In this document: piece by piece, positions 1 to 6,072 of the stretch | How the letters are laid out: each line of letters opens with the position of its first letter | Position numbering within the stretch: position 1 is the stretch's first letter | From: Nitrospinota bacterium | GTDB lineage: Bacteria > Nitrospinota_A > JADGAW01 | Assembly: GCA_015231815.1 (NCBI GenBank) | Contig: JADGAW010000105.1 | Span: forward strand, 1-7,390 | Reading direction: 5' to 3' | DNA: 7,390 nucleotides | Position numbers and translations under genes: made by a program | Notes under the pieces: model-generated | What the model saw: only the letters and a program-made list of their open reading frames with translations | The model's database searches: none | Told to the model about the DNA's origin: nothing

Positions 1-43
1 TTGTACATCCATTCAAAAACCTGTTTTCCCCTGAACTTTTTCT
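1..43. repeat. Left arm of a 43-bp perfect inverted repeat
   Basis: The reverse complement of these bases is identical to 689-731. The match stops sharply after base 43: bases 44 onward do not mirror 688 and below. It cannot be followed further left because it starts at window base 1, so 43 bp is a minimum. On the minus strand it encodes RlmN residues from about K24 to Y36. It is therefore duplicated coding sequence, not a dedicated recombination site with its own recognisable motif. Confidence 0.97.
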
Positions 44-110
44 CCCCATTTTGTATGAACCAATCTTCCAATTCATTGAGGCTCATCCCCATAAGGTTTT
101 TTTTATTCAT
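1..110 (-). pseudogene. rlmN: 5' end of rlmN (23S rRNA/tRNA adenine C2-methyltransferase), separated from its body
   Basis: Reading leftward from the ATG at 110-108 gives 36 codons that begin MNKKNLMGMSLNELEDWF and end GKQVFEWMY. This is the usual RlmN N-terminus: the 'L.G.sl.EL..w' helix followed by the 'GEK.FR.kQ.fEW.Y' segment. The frame runs off the window at base 1. The next residues of the family (KK.t.df.eMTNL) are found only on the plus strand, at 730 onward. Joining the two pieces at the shared 43 bp gives a seamless 341-residue RlmN, a normal length for the family. No Shine-Dalgarno sequence precedes the ATG, but family similarity starts at this methionine. What is seen: half a gene pointing the wrong way. 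Inferred: either the rest continues to the left of the window, giving a second inverted copy, or the gene has been split by inversion. Confidence 0.85.
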
Positions 111-197
111 TTTTTTAAGTTAAACGTCTCAATGTAAAAAAAAAATCAGAACAAATAGTATAATGCTGAAACAAATAAAATTAAAACTATTAATAAG
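111..197. promoter_or_regulatory. Divergent intergenic region with overlapping -10-like boxes
   Basis: This very AT-rich 87-bp gap lies between the divergent starts of the rlmN 5' piece (minus) and the response regulator (plus). A perfect TATAAT at 159-164 could serve the plus-strand gene, with transcription starting near 171. On the minus strand TATACT reads from 162 to 157 and could serve rlmN. Neither has a good TTGACA box at the expected distance: the plus-strand position falls in a run of ten A at 136-145. The overlapping boxes suggest a shared bidirectional promoter, and the intact divergent layout suggests this gap is native sequence. Confidence 0.4.
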
Positions 198-719
198 ATG
201 GATGAATTAATTTTTGCTGCCGAGAAGGATATTGAAGAAGAAAGTAAAGAAGAAAGTTGGAAAGTTATCATTGCTGATGATGAAGCTGATATTCACGAAA
301 TGACCCAACTGGTTTTCAATGACTACCAGTTTTTAGGAAGACCTATTGAATTCTTAAGTGCATACACCGGAGAAGAGACCTATTCTCTTTTTAAAAAACA
401 TTCAGATATTGCGATTGTTCTTCTGGATGTCATGATGGAAGATAGCGACGCAGGTTTAAAGGTCGTTGGAATCATCCGCAATGAGATGAAAAACCTCTTT
501 ACACGAATAATCTTAAGAACTGGTCAACCAGGCTATGCACCAGAGGATGAGGTAATTTTCAAATATGACATAAACGACTATATAAATAAAGCTGATACAA
601 ATTCCCGGAAAATTATCACTTCAGTAACAACTGCTTTAAGATCATATAGAGATATTAAAACCATTGAGTCATATAGAGCTACGTTAGAAGAAAAAGTTCA
701 GGGGAAAACAGGTTTTTGA
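198..719 (+). CDS. Receiver-domain response regulator, C-terminally truncated at the junction
   Basis: This encodes a two-component receiver domain, which takes a phosphoryl group from a sensor kinase in the cytoplasm. An acidic N-terminal tail (about 1-20) precedes the fold. Visible active-site residues are the acidic pair D27/D28 after strand 1, the phospho-acceptor D77 in LLDVMM, T107 in ILRTGQPG, and K130 in DYINKAD. The 'RTGQPGyAPE.evi..YDINDY' and 'ALRSYRDI' signatures are those of receivers that usually sit in front of a DUF3369, HD-GYP, GGDEF or kinase output module. Here the protein stops at 173 aa. After RATLEEKVQ (residue 168), normally the start of a coiled-coil linker, the last five residues GKTGF are an out-of-frame reading of rlmN DNA. 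So the output domain is missing and its type is unknown. No clear ribosome binding site is present. The receiver assignment is firm, but the C-terminus is not native. Confidence 0.9.
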   Translation: MDELIFAAEKDIEEESKEESWKVIIADDEADIHEMTQLVFNDYQFLGRPIEFLSAYTGEETYSLFKKHSDIAIVLLDVMMEDSDAGLKVVGIIRNEMKNLFTRIILRTGQPGYAPEDEVIFKYDINDYINKADTNSRKIITSVTTALRSYRDIKTIESYRATLEEKVQGKTGF

Positions 720-731
720 ATGGATGTACAA
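689..731. repeat. Right arm of the 43-bp perfect inverted repeat, and fusion junction
   Basis: This is identical to the reverse complement of 1-43. It holds two overlapping reading frames: the end of the response regulator (frame starting at 198, stop at 717-719) and rlmN (frame of 724). Bases 689-701 (agaaaaagttcag) fit both the regulator's EEKVQ codons and RlmN's EKKFR codons. The join between the two genes therefore lies within this 13-base microhomology. Upstream of 688 the rlmN frame closes at once with a TAG at 685-687. Confidence 0.97.
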
Positions 732-1647
732 AAAACTTACCGCAGATTTTCATGAGATGACAAATTTGCAGAAGGAACTCAGAGAGAAATTAATTGCGAC
801 AGCATATATTTCAGCCTTTAACTCTCCAGTGATATCTCGTGATTCCGGAAGTGAAACCGTAAAATTTCTTTTTACCTTGGAAGATGGTAAAAGGGTTGAA
901 ACAGTCTTAATTGTTCATGACGGGAGAAAAACTGTCTGCATTTCAACTCAGGTGGGGTGTCCTGTTGCCTGTTTATTTTGCGCAACGGGAAAAATGAAAG
1001 AGTGCAGAAACTTAACTGTAAGCGAAATAATCAATCAGTTTATTTACATCAAAAAACATTTTGCACCGGATTTAACCAATATTGTTTTTATGGGAATGGG
1101 AGAACCTTTCTTGAATTATGAGAATGTTATTCATGCTGCAAACCTTCTCAATGATCAACGAGGGCTCAGGATTGGAGCTCGAAGGATCACCATTTCAACA
1201 GCTGGTATAATCCGTAGTTTGGAACGCTACATACAAGAGGAACATGGTTTTAAACTTGCTATTTCCCTAACGGGAAGGAACAATGAATTAAGGAATAAAC
1301 TTATTCCCATAAACCAAAAGTACCCTTTGGAGGATTTACTTAAGGTTGCAAAAAAGTTTTCTGCCACCCGAAAAAATAAAATAACCTTTGAGTGGGTTCT
1401 TATTCACGGATTAACGGATACTGACGAAGATATTGCCTTTCTCGTAAAGCTTCATTGTCAAATGTCATGCAAAATAAACCTGATTCCGTTAAACCCGGTT
1501 GATAATGAACTTGCAAGAACTCCTGAAAAAAGAATTCATGAGTTTTTTTCAGCCCTTAAACAAGCTGGTTGTCAAATTACCATTAGAAACAGCCCGGGAG
1601 ATGATATTCAGGCAGCTTGTGGTCAGTTAAACGCTGAAATACCATAA
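724..1647 (+). CDS. rlmN: RlmN, dual-specificity 23S rRNA/tRNA adenine C2-methyltransferase, lacking its N-terminus
   Basis: This is a cytoplasmic radical-SAM enzyme that methylates C2 of A2503 in 23S rRNA and of A37 in some tRNAs. From the ATG at 724 it has 307 residues. The radical-SAM CX3CX2C cluster is C79, C83 and C86 (VGCPVACLFCATGK). C72, seven residues before it, corresponds to catalytic Cys118 of E. coli RlmN, and C299 in AACGQL corresponds to the methyl-carrying Cys355. GMGEP is the SAM-binding motif. All catalytic residues are present, so the body is intact. The first 34 residues are missing from this strand: in-frame homology reaches back to 688 (KKFRGKQVFEW) and ends at a stop. 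The missing part sits inverted at 1-110. The ATG at 724 is an internal methionine of the family (EWMY) and has no ribosome binding site, so this copy as drawn is probably not expressed as a full enzyme. Confidence 0.95.
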   Translation: MYKKLTADFHEMTNLQKELREKLIATAYISAFNSPVISRDSGSETVKFLFTLEDGKRVETVLIVHDGRKTVCISTQVGCPVACLFCATGKMKECRNLTVSEIINQFIYIKKHFAPDLTNIVFMGMGEPFLNYENVIHAANLLNDQRGLRIGARRITISTAGIIRSLERYIQEEHGFKLAISLTGRNNELRNKLIPINQKYPLEDLLKVAKKFSATRKNKITFEWVLIHGLTDTDEDIAFLVKLHCQMSCKINLIPLNPVDNELARTPEKRIHEFFSALKQAGCQITIRNSPGDDIQAACGQLNAEIP

Positions 1648-1775
1648 CCACATAATCTTTTTGTGGACTTATTATTTAAGTTTTGCTATGCTCATGTGCT
1701 GAGTGAAAATAAATTTTTACCTTTTTTGTATTAAAAGGAATTTCTCATTATTAACGGTTTATCAAGGAGTTCTCA
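1648..1775 (+). promoter_or_regulatory. Leader region upstream of rubredoxin, no strong elements
   Basis: This is a 128-bp AT-rich gap. Directly after the rlmN stop there is a short imperfect hairpin (CCACA 1648-1652 with TGTGG 1662-1666, extendable by ATAA/TTAT across a 2-base bulge). It lacks a U-tract, so it is a poor intrinsic terminator. A TTGTAT/TATTAA pair at 1726-1731 and 1749-1754, with 17-bp spacing, is a weak promoter candidate, but it would start transcripts almost on the ribosome binding site. I see no riboswitch, and no open frame longer than a few codons. Confidence 0.25.
1764..1769 (+). promoter_or_regulatory. Shine-Dalgarno sequence of the rubredoxin gene
   Basis: AAGGAG lies six bases before the ATG at 1776. 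It is the only textbook ribosome binding site in the window and fixes the start of this small gene. Confidence 0.85.
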
Positions 1776-1940
1776 ATGAAAAAATGGAGATGTGTTGTCT
1801 GTAACTATATCTATGATGAAGCGGTGGGAGATGAAGATGGCGGTTTAGCACCGGGAACTAAATTTGTGGATATTCCAGATGATTGGGTGTGTCCTTTATG
1901 CGGTGTTGGAAAAGAAGATTTTGAACCTTATGAAGAATAA
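1776..1940 (+). CDS. Rubredoxin
   Basis: This is a 54-residue one-electron carrier with a single Fe(Cys)4 site, acting in the cytoplasm. The full family pattern is visible: MKKWRCVVCNYIYDE at the N-terminus, G18-D-E-D-GG, aPGTkF.DIPDDWVCPLCG at 25-43, and KEDFEPYEE at the end. The iron ligands are C6, C9, C39 and C42. Length and composition are typical. It starts six bases after AAGGAG. Its TAA stop (1938-1940) shares the A of the next gene's ATG, so the two are probably translated together. The partner is not shown by the sequence. Rubredoxins commonly serve oxygen or superoxide detoxification enzymes and other oxidoreductases in anaerobes and microaerophiles, but none is encoded in this window. 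Confidence 0.97.
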   Translation: MKKWRCVVCNYIYDEAVGDEDGGLAPGTKFVDIPDDWVCPLCGVGKEDFEPYEE

Positions 1941-2428
1941 TGATAGTCCTTGATGAAAAAGTAGTTGGTGAAAGCATTAATGCCTTGGACTTCTTCAAGG
2001 ATTTTTCTGAAGAGACCAGAACTGTTTTTACTAAAATTTGCCAGGTGAGGCAGTATGAGGATGGTGAATGGGTCATTGAAGAAGGAGATTTAAATGAAAC
2101 GCCCTATATTCTGATTGAGGGGAGCGTTAATATATTAAAAGGGGAAAATGTTGTAGAAACAATTACAGAACATGGTTCTTTCATTGGTGAAATCAGCTTC
2201 GCCTCAAAGGAAAATATAAGTTGTGCAAAGGTAATTGCTGATGGAGAAGTAAAGCTCCTTTCTTTTAACTCCAAAGAATTAAGGGAAGTGCTGGGGATGA
2301 ACAATCCCTCATTAAAACTCTCCTGTTTAATGAAGTTTGCACACAATAACATCCATAAGATTGATGAAACAAATGTAAAAATAGCTTCCTTGATGGAACA
2401 GAAATTGTCATTAGATAATGATTCATAA
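1940..2428 (+). CDS. Stand-alone cyclic-nucleotide-binding-like (CRP-type sensor) domain protein
   Basis: A 162-residue protein with one cNMP-binding beta-roll fold (about 13-115) and a helical tail (about 112-155). Family marks are IEEGD (46-50), YILIEGSVNIL (56-66) and GSFIGEISF (79-87), followed by the CAKVIADGEVKLLSF strand pair. There is no helix-turn-helix DNA-binding domain and no transmembrane or kinase domain, so it is not a CRP/FNR transcription factor. The phosphate-binding cassette keeps the Glu (E84), but the canonical Arg position reads Ser-Cys (S94-C95), so nucleotide binding is doubtful. The start overlaps the rubredoxin stop by one base (TAATG), which implies translational coupling. 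The function is unknown. It may act as a small ligand-responsive or protein-binding module. Confidence 0.82.
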   Translation: MIVLDEKVVGESINALDFFKDFSEETRTVFTKICQVRQYEDGEWVIEEGDLNETPYILIEGSVNILKGENVVETITEHGSFIGEISFASKENISCAKVIADGEVKLLSFNSKELREVLGMNNPSLKLSCLMKFAHNNIHKIDETNVKIASLMEQKLSLDNDS

Positions 2429-2439
2429 CCAAACACTCA

Positions 2440-3954
2440 ATGCTTTCAGTTGTTCCAACGACATCCATTATTGGCATACATGCCGGTCTTGTTGAAGTAG
2501 AGGTCGATTTTTCAAGGGGATTACCACAATTTACCATTGTTGGCTTACCGGACTTGGCGGTTAGGGAAAGTAAAGAAAGAATAGTTCTTGCCATTAAAAA
2601 CGCTGGTTATACCTTTCCTATGGGAAGAATAACCGTTAATCTTGCTCCGGCAGATATAAAAAAAGAAGGCTCTTCATTTGATCTCCCTATTGCAGTTGGA
2701 ATACTTGCTGCCGCCAATTTAATTAAGGGTGATGGTTTTAACGGAATAATTTTAGGAGAACTCTCCCTTGATGGCTCAGTTAAAGCAGTTTCCGGAGTAT
2801 TACCCAGCGCAATCCTTGCCACAAAACAAAAGGCAAAATCCATTCTTGTTGCCGATGAAAACGGGAACGAAGCTGCATCAGTTCCTGGAATTACTGCCTA
2901 TACCATAAAACATTTAAGCGAGCTTTCTCTCTTTTATAGCGGTGACGTAAGAAATGAGGTGCATTTTTCTTTTCCGCAAGCAGCCTATAGTTCTGAAATG
3001 GACTTTAAATATGTTAAAGGTCAACAAAACGTTAAACGCTCTCTGGAAATCGCAGTTGCAGGAGGTCATAATGCCTTAATGATTGGTGCTCCGGGCTCTG
3101 GAAAATCTCTCATGGCAAAAACCCTTCCGACTATTTTTCCTGACCTGAGCTTTCAGGAGGCTTTAGAAACAACCCAAATCTACTCCGTTAAAGGCTATAC
3201 CTCCAAGGAAAAACCGATTATTGTAGAAAGACCCTTTCGCTCTCCTCATCACTCAATTTCTGAGGTAGGTTTGGTCGGGGGAGGAGGAAACCCCATGCCG
3301 GGGGAAATAAGTTTGTCTCATAACGGTGTTTTATTTCTTGACGAAATAACTGAGTTTAAGCGAGGTCTTATTGATTCTCTTCGGCAGCCTCTTGAGGATA
3401 AAAATATAACTATTTCCCGGGCACGATATTCAGTAACCTTTCCCGCAGACTTTATGATGATTGCCGCTTGTAACCCTTGTCCCTGTGGAAATAAAAATAA
3501 TCCGTATAAAGAATGTCATTGTACCTCGCTGGAGATTAAACGTTATATGGCAAAACTTTCCGGTCCAATACTTGACCGTATTGATATTCAGGTTCAGGTT
3601 AATCCCGTTAAGGAAAGTGATATTTCCGGTGATTCTTTCGATGCAGAAAGTTCTGCTGAAATAAAATCCAGAGTGGAAAGGGCGGTTAAAATACAGTCTG
3701 ACAGGTTTAAGAATGGTACGATATACAGAAACGCAACAATGTCTGATGCTCAGATTAAAACAATCTGCAAGCTGGATAAAGAAAGTAAAGACCTGCTGGT
3801 AAGTGCAGTAAAAAAGTTTGGGTTGAGTGCAAGAAGTTATAACAGGGTGTTAAAGGTTTCCCGAACTATAGCGGATCTTGCTGAATCAGAAAGTATTCAT
3901 AAAATGCATGTTGCGGAAGCTATTCAATATCGCTGTATTGATTCTTTGCATTAA
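2440..3954 (+). CDS. comM: ComM/YifB family Mg-chelatase-like AAA+ ATPase
   Basis: 504 residues, full length for the family. Proteins of this family (ComM in naturally transforming bacteria) are hexameric helicases that promote branch migration during integration of incoming DNA. They are also widespread in non-competent bacteria. Domain order: an N-terminal Lon-protease-like fold with the ChlI signature (VEVDFSRGLPQFTIVGLPDLAVRESK from about 20, then the GE.SLDG block near 106-112); an AAA+ core with Walker A GAPGSGKS (216-223) and Walker B VLFLDE (297-302); a Cys cluster C344, C347, C349, C359 and C361 (CNPCPCG...CHC) likely to bind zinc; the GPILDRID motif (375-382); and a C-terminal Mg-chelatase helical domain (LSARSYNRVLKVSRTIADL). 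The MLSVVPTTSIIGI start matches the family. It has no Shine-Dalgarno sequence and lies 11 bases after the previous stop, so it is probably in the same operon. Confidence 0.96.
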   Translation: MLSVVPTTSIIGIHAGLVEVEVDFSRGLPQFTIVGLPDLAVRESKERIVLAIKNAGYTFPMGRITVNLAPADIKKEGSSFDLPIAVGILAAANLIKGDGFNGIILGELSLDGSVKAVSGVLPSAILATKQKAKSILVADENGNEAASVPGITAYTIKHLSELSLFYSGDVRNEVHFSFPQAAYSSEMDFKYVKGQQNVKRSLEIAVAGGHNALMIGAPGSGKSLMAKTLPTIFPDLSFQEALETTQIYSVKGYTSKEKPIIVERPFRSPHHSISEVGLVGGGGNPMPGEISLSHNGVLFLDEITEFKRGLIDSLRQPLEDKNITISRARYSVTFPADFMMIAACNPCPCGNKNNPYKECHCTSLEIKRYMAKLSGPILDRIDIQVQVNPVKESDISGDSFDAESSAEIKSRVERAVKIQSDRFKNGTIYRNATMSDAQIKTICKLDKESKDLLVSAVKKFGLSARSYNRVLKVSRTIADLAESESIHKMHVAEAIQYRCIDSLH

Positions 3955-3990
3955 AATAATCTTTATTTAAACCTTTGAGCTTTGTATAAA

Positions 3991-4395
3991 ATGGAATATA
4001 GCTTCTTTCCAACAGTTACTCTTATCGTGGCTTTGGCTATGATACTCTATTGTCTCGTGCTTGTACTCTTTCCCAAAGCTTCTACAAGAATTATCTTTTC
4101 AGCTTTTTTTCCACCTAAAAGACCTGCTTGGGTAATTCCCCTTTCCTTTATTGTCGTGCTCTTTATCTTTTTTGTCTGGTACAAGGTTTTTACTGGAAAT
4201 ACCCAATTTTCCTGGGTTATTGCATTATTTTTATCCTTCTCATTGGTAAAAAGCTACTATTATGTTTTTTATTATGAGGATTTTAGAAATCTTGCTTCAA
4301 CAATATTAGAGAATCAAAAGAATGTTACTCTGGCAAGTATAGGAATGTTTTTACTGTCAGGTTTGCTTTTAATGATTTGGTATTTTCTTTATTAA
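3991..4395 (+). CDS. Unrecognised four-helix integral membrane protein
   Basis: From the ATG at 3991 this is a 134-residue, very hydrophobic protein. An in-frame TTG at 3982 would add three residues but has no better ribosome binding site. I see four likely membrane helices at about 7-27, 47-67, 73-93 and 112-133. Between helices 1 and 2 is a short basic loop with a PPKRPAW motif, and between 3 and 4 a polar stretch (YEDFRNLASTILENQK). A tyrosine-rich run (SYYYVFYYED) ends helix 3. There is no signal peptide or recognisable catalytic motif. It follows comM by 36 bases on the same strand and ends eight bases from the stop of the opposing symporter gene. I do not recognise the family. Composition, frame and packing make it a believable gene. 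Confidence 0.7.
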   Translation: MEYSFFPTVTLIVALAMILYCLVLVLFPKASTRIIFSAFFPPKRPAWVIPLSFIVVLFIFFVWYKVFTGNTQFSWVIALFLSFSLVKSYYYVFYYEDFRNLASTILENQKNVTLASIGMFLLSGLLLMIWYFLY

Positions 4396-4403
4396 ACTCT
4401 TTT

Positions 4404-5933
4404 CTAGCTATCATACCTTTTGAATTCTCCCGCTTTGAGTTTTGTCATGTATTTTTCAAGCTCGGCTTTTATCATTCCGCTCATGCAATAAAGTCCTATA
4501 AGGTTGGGAATTGCCATGGAAAGGATAAGAAGGTCGGAGAAATCAACGACCAGACCAATGTCATCAATTACGCCTCCAAAAAATGTCATGCTACAGAAAA
4601 TAAAATGAAATATTTCAATTCTTGTTGAGCCAAACAAATATTCCCAGGCTTTGGCTCCGTAATAACTCCAGGTAATCATGGTTGAATAGGCAAAAAGAGC
4701 AACTGCAACAGATAAAACAACAGGAAACCAGTCAATTACCGTGGCAAAAGCATTACTTGTCAGCATAACGCCACTTATTTTGCCCTCAGGATTGTCAGCG
4801 TAAACTCCCGTAACGGTAATAACAATTCCGCTCATGAAACAAATAACCATGGTATCAAGAAAGGGTTCGAGAAGCGCAACACAACCCTCTCTCACCGGCT
4901 CGTTTGTTCGGGCTGCTGCATGGGCTATGGGAGCAGAACCCAGACCTGCTTCATTGGAAAATGCTGCCCTTTTAAAACCTGCGATGATAGCACCAATAAT
5001 TCCTCCCCCGACTGCACTTCCTGAAAAAGCATCAGTGAACATTATTCCAAATGCTGCGGGAATTTTGTCGGCATTGGCAATTAAAACAATAATTGAGGCT
5101 CCAACATAGATAAACGCCATGAGGGGAACAACTCCCTCAGCAACAATGGCAATTCGCTTAATTCCTCCAATGAGAACAATACCAACGCTCACTGCAAGAA
5201 AGACGGAAATTACCCAATCCAGACTGTTAAGGGTGTCAAATGTGTTGGTGAGAATCGAAACAGTTTGGTTGGCTTGAAAGAGATTGCCACCTCCCAGTGA
5301 ACCGCCAATACAAAAGATAGCAAAAATTACCGCCAAAACCTTTCCAAGAACGGGCATGTTCATCTCTGCCAAACCATCTTTAAGATAGTGAAATGCTCCA
5401 CCGGAAACATTTCCCTTTTCATCAATTCTTCGATACTTTTGTCCAAGGGTAACTTCAGCAAACTTTGTGGACATGCCAAAAAAACCTGCAATAACCATCC
5501 AGATTACTGCCCCTGGACCTCCAAGGGAGACAGCAATAGCAACTCCGGCAATATTTCCTAAACCGACAGTAGCAGAAACTGCGGCAACAAGAGCCTGAAA
5601 GTGGGATACTTCTCCCGGTTCGTCACCTGAAGAATATTTACCCCTTATAACGTCAACTGCGTGGAGAAAAAGCCTGATATTAATAAAGCCCAATTTAATG
5701 GTAAAAAACAAACCTCCGGCAACCAACCATAAAACCAGAAGGGGAAAACCAAATACCTGGAAAAATAAAATACTGGCAAGAAAGGAAACAATATATTCCA
5801 GAGCAACAGTTGCATAGCTTATAAGATAGGAAGATTCAACATCAGCTTCCACATCTTCCATGGCAAAAACATCGACTTGGAAAATAATGGTCACGGCTAT
5901 AATAGCCAGAAGGAGAACAAAATATTTTTTCAT
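4404..5933 (-). CDS. AGCS-family amino acid (alanine/glycine):cation symporter
   Basis: An inner-membrane sodium- or proton-coupled importer of small neutral amino acids. With the start at 5933 it has 509 residues and roughly eleven hydrophobic segments. Family marks are VSATVGLGNIAGVAIA (119-134), FGMSTKFAEVTLGQKYR (152-168), the FKRAAFSNEAGLGSAPIAHAAA block (320-341) and TWSYYGAKAWEYLFG (421-435). The open frame extends upstream to 6029 (541 aa). I prefer 5933 because MKKYFVLLLAIIAVTIIF...VFA there looks like a signal peptide cleaved near residue 24, and because a TATAAT box lies between the two candidate starts. No clear Shine-Dalgarno sequence is seen for either start. The gene is tail-to-tail with the membrane protein ending at 4395 and divergent from the exporter at 6073. 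Substrate is inferred from family only. Confidence 0.93.
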   Translation of the reverse strand: MKKYFVLLLAIIAVTIIFQVDVFAMEDVEADVESSYLISYATVALEYIVSFLASILFFQVFGFPLLVLWLVAGGLFFTIKLGFINIRLFLHAVDVIRGKYSSGDEPGEVSHFQALVAAVSATVGLGNIAGVAIAVSLGGPGAVIWMVIAGFFGMSTKFAEVTLGQKYRRIDEKGNVSGGAFHYLKDGLAEMNMPVLGKVLAVIFAIFCIGGSLGGGNLFQANQTVSILTNTFDTLNSLDWVISVFLAVSVGIVLIGGIKRIAIVAEGVVPLMAFIYVGASIIVLIANADKIPAAFGIMFTDAFSGSAVGGGIIGAIIAGFKRAAFSNEAGLGSAPIAHAAARTNEPVREGCVALLEPFLDTMVICFMSGIVITVTGVYADNPEGKISGVMLTSNAFATVIDWFPVVLSVAVALFAYSTMITWSYYGAKAWEYLFGSTRIEIFHFIFCSMTFFGGVIDDIGLVVDFSDLLILSMAIPNLIGLYCMSGMIKAELEKYMTKLKAGEFKRYDS

Positions 5934-5964
5934 GCGTATAAAGATAACGATTAACGGATGAGCT

Positions 5965-5970
5965 ATTATA
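5965..5970 (-). promoter_or_regulatory. -10 box (TATAAT) upstream of the symporter start at 5933
   Basis: A perfect TATAAT on the minus strand would place transcription about 25 bases before the ATG at 5933. No convincing -35 box lies 16-18 bases further upstream. The box falls inside the longer reading frame that begins at 6029, which argues that the extra 32 codons are not translated. Confidence 0.4.
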
Positions 5971-6072
5971 GCGTACTTTAAGAAGGTAAAATAGCTTGAG
6001 TTTACTCCATGTAACAATAGAAAAACCATAAAAACCTGCTATGAATTTTTGCTTAACTCTTCTTCTCATCAG

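Noticed and set aside
136..145. Run of ten A as a slippage or phase-variation tract
   Set aside because: It lies between divergent starts in a generally A/T-rich gap with no strong -35 dependence visible. It is worth noting but gives no evidence of variation.
1644..1672. Hairpin just after the rlmN stop as an intrinsic terminator
   Set aside because: The stem is only five uninterrupted pairs with a nine-base loop, and no U-tract follows.
1858..2843. Several minus-strand open frames opposite the cNMP-domain gene and comM
   Set aside because: They lie entirely inside genes with clear family motifs on the plus strand, have no ribosome binding sites, and give no recognisable protein.
3461..3664. 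A 67-codon plus-strand frame inside comM
   Set aside because: It is a +1/-1 frame shadow of the Cys-rich and arginine-finger region of comM.
4377..5109. Plus-strand open frames of 83 and 91 codons across the symporter gene
   Set aside because: They are antisense readings of conserved AGCS transporter sequence with no independent support.
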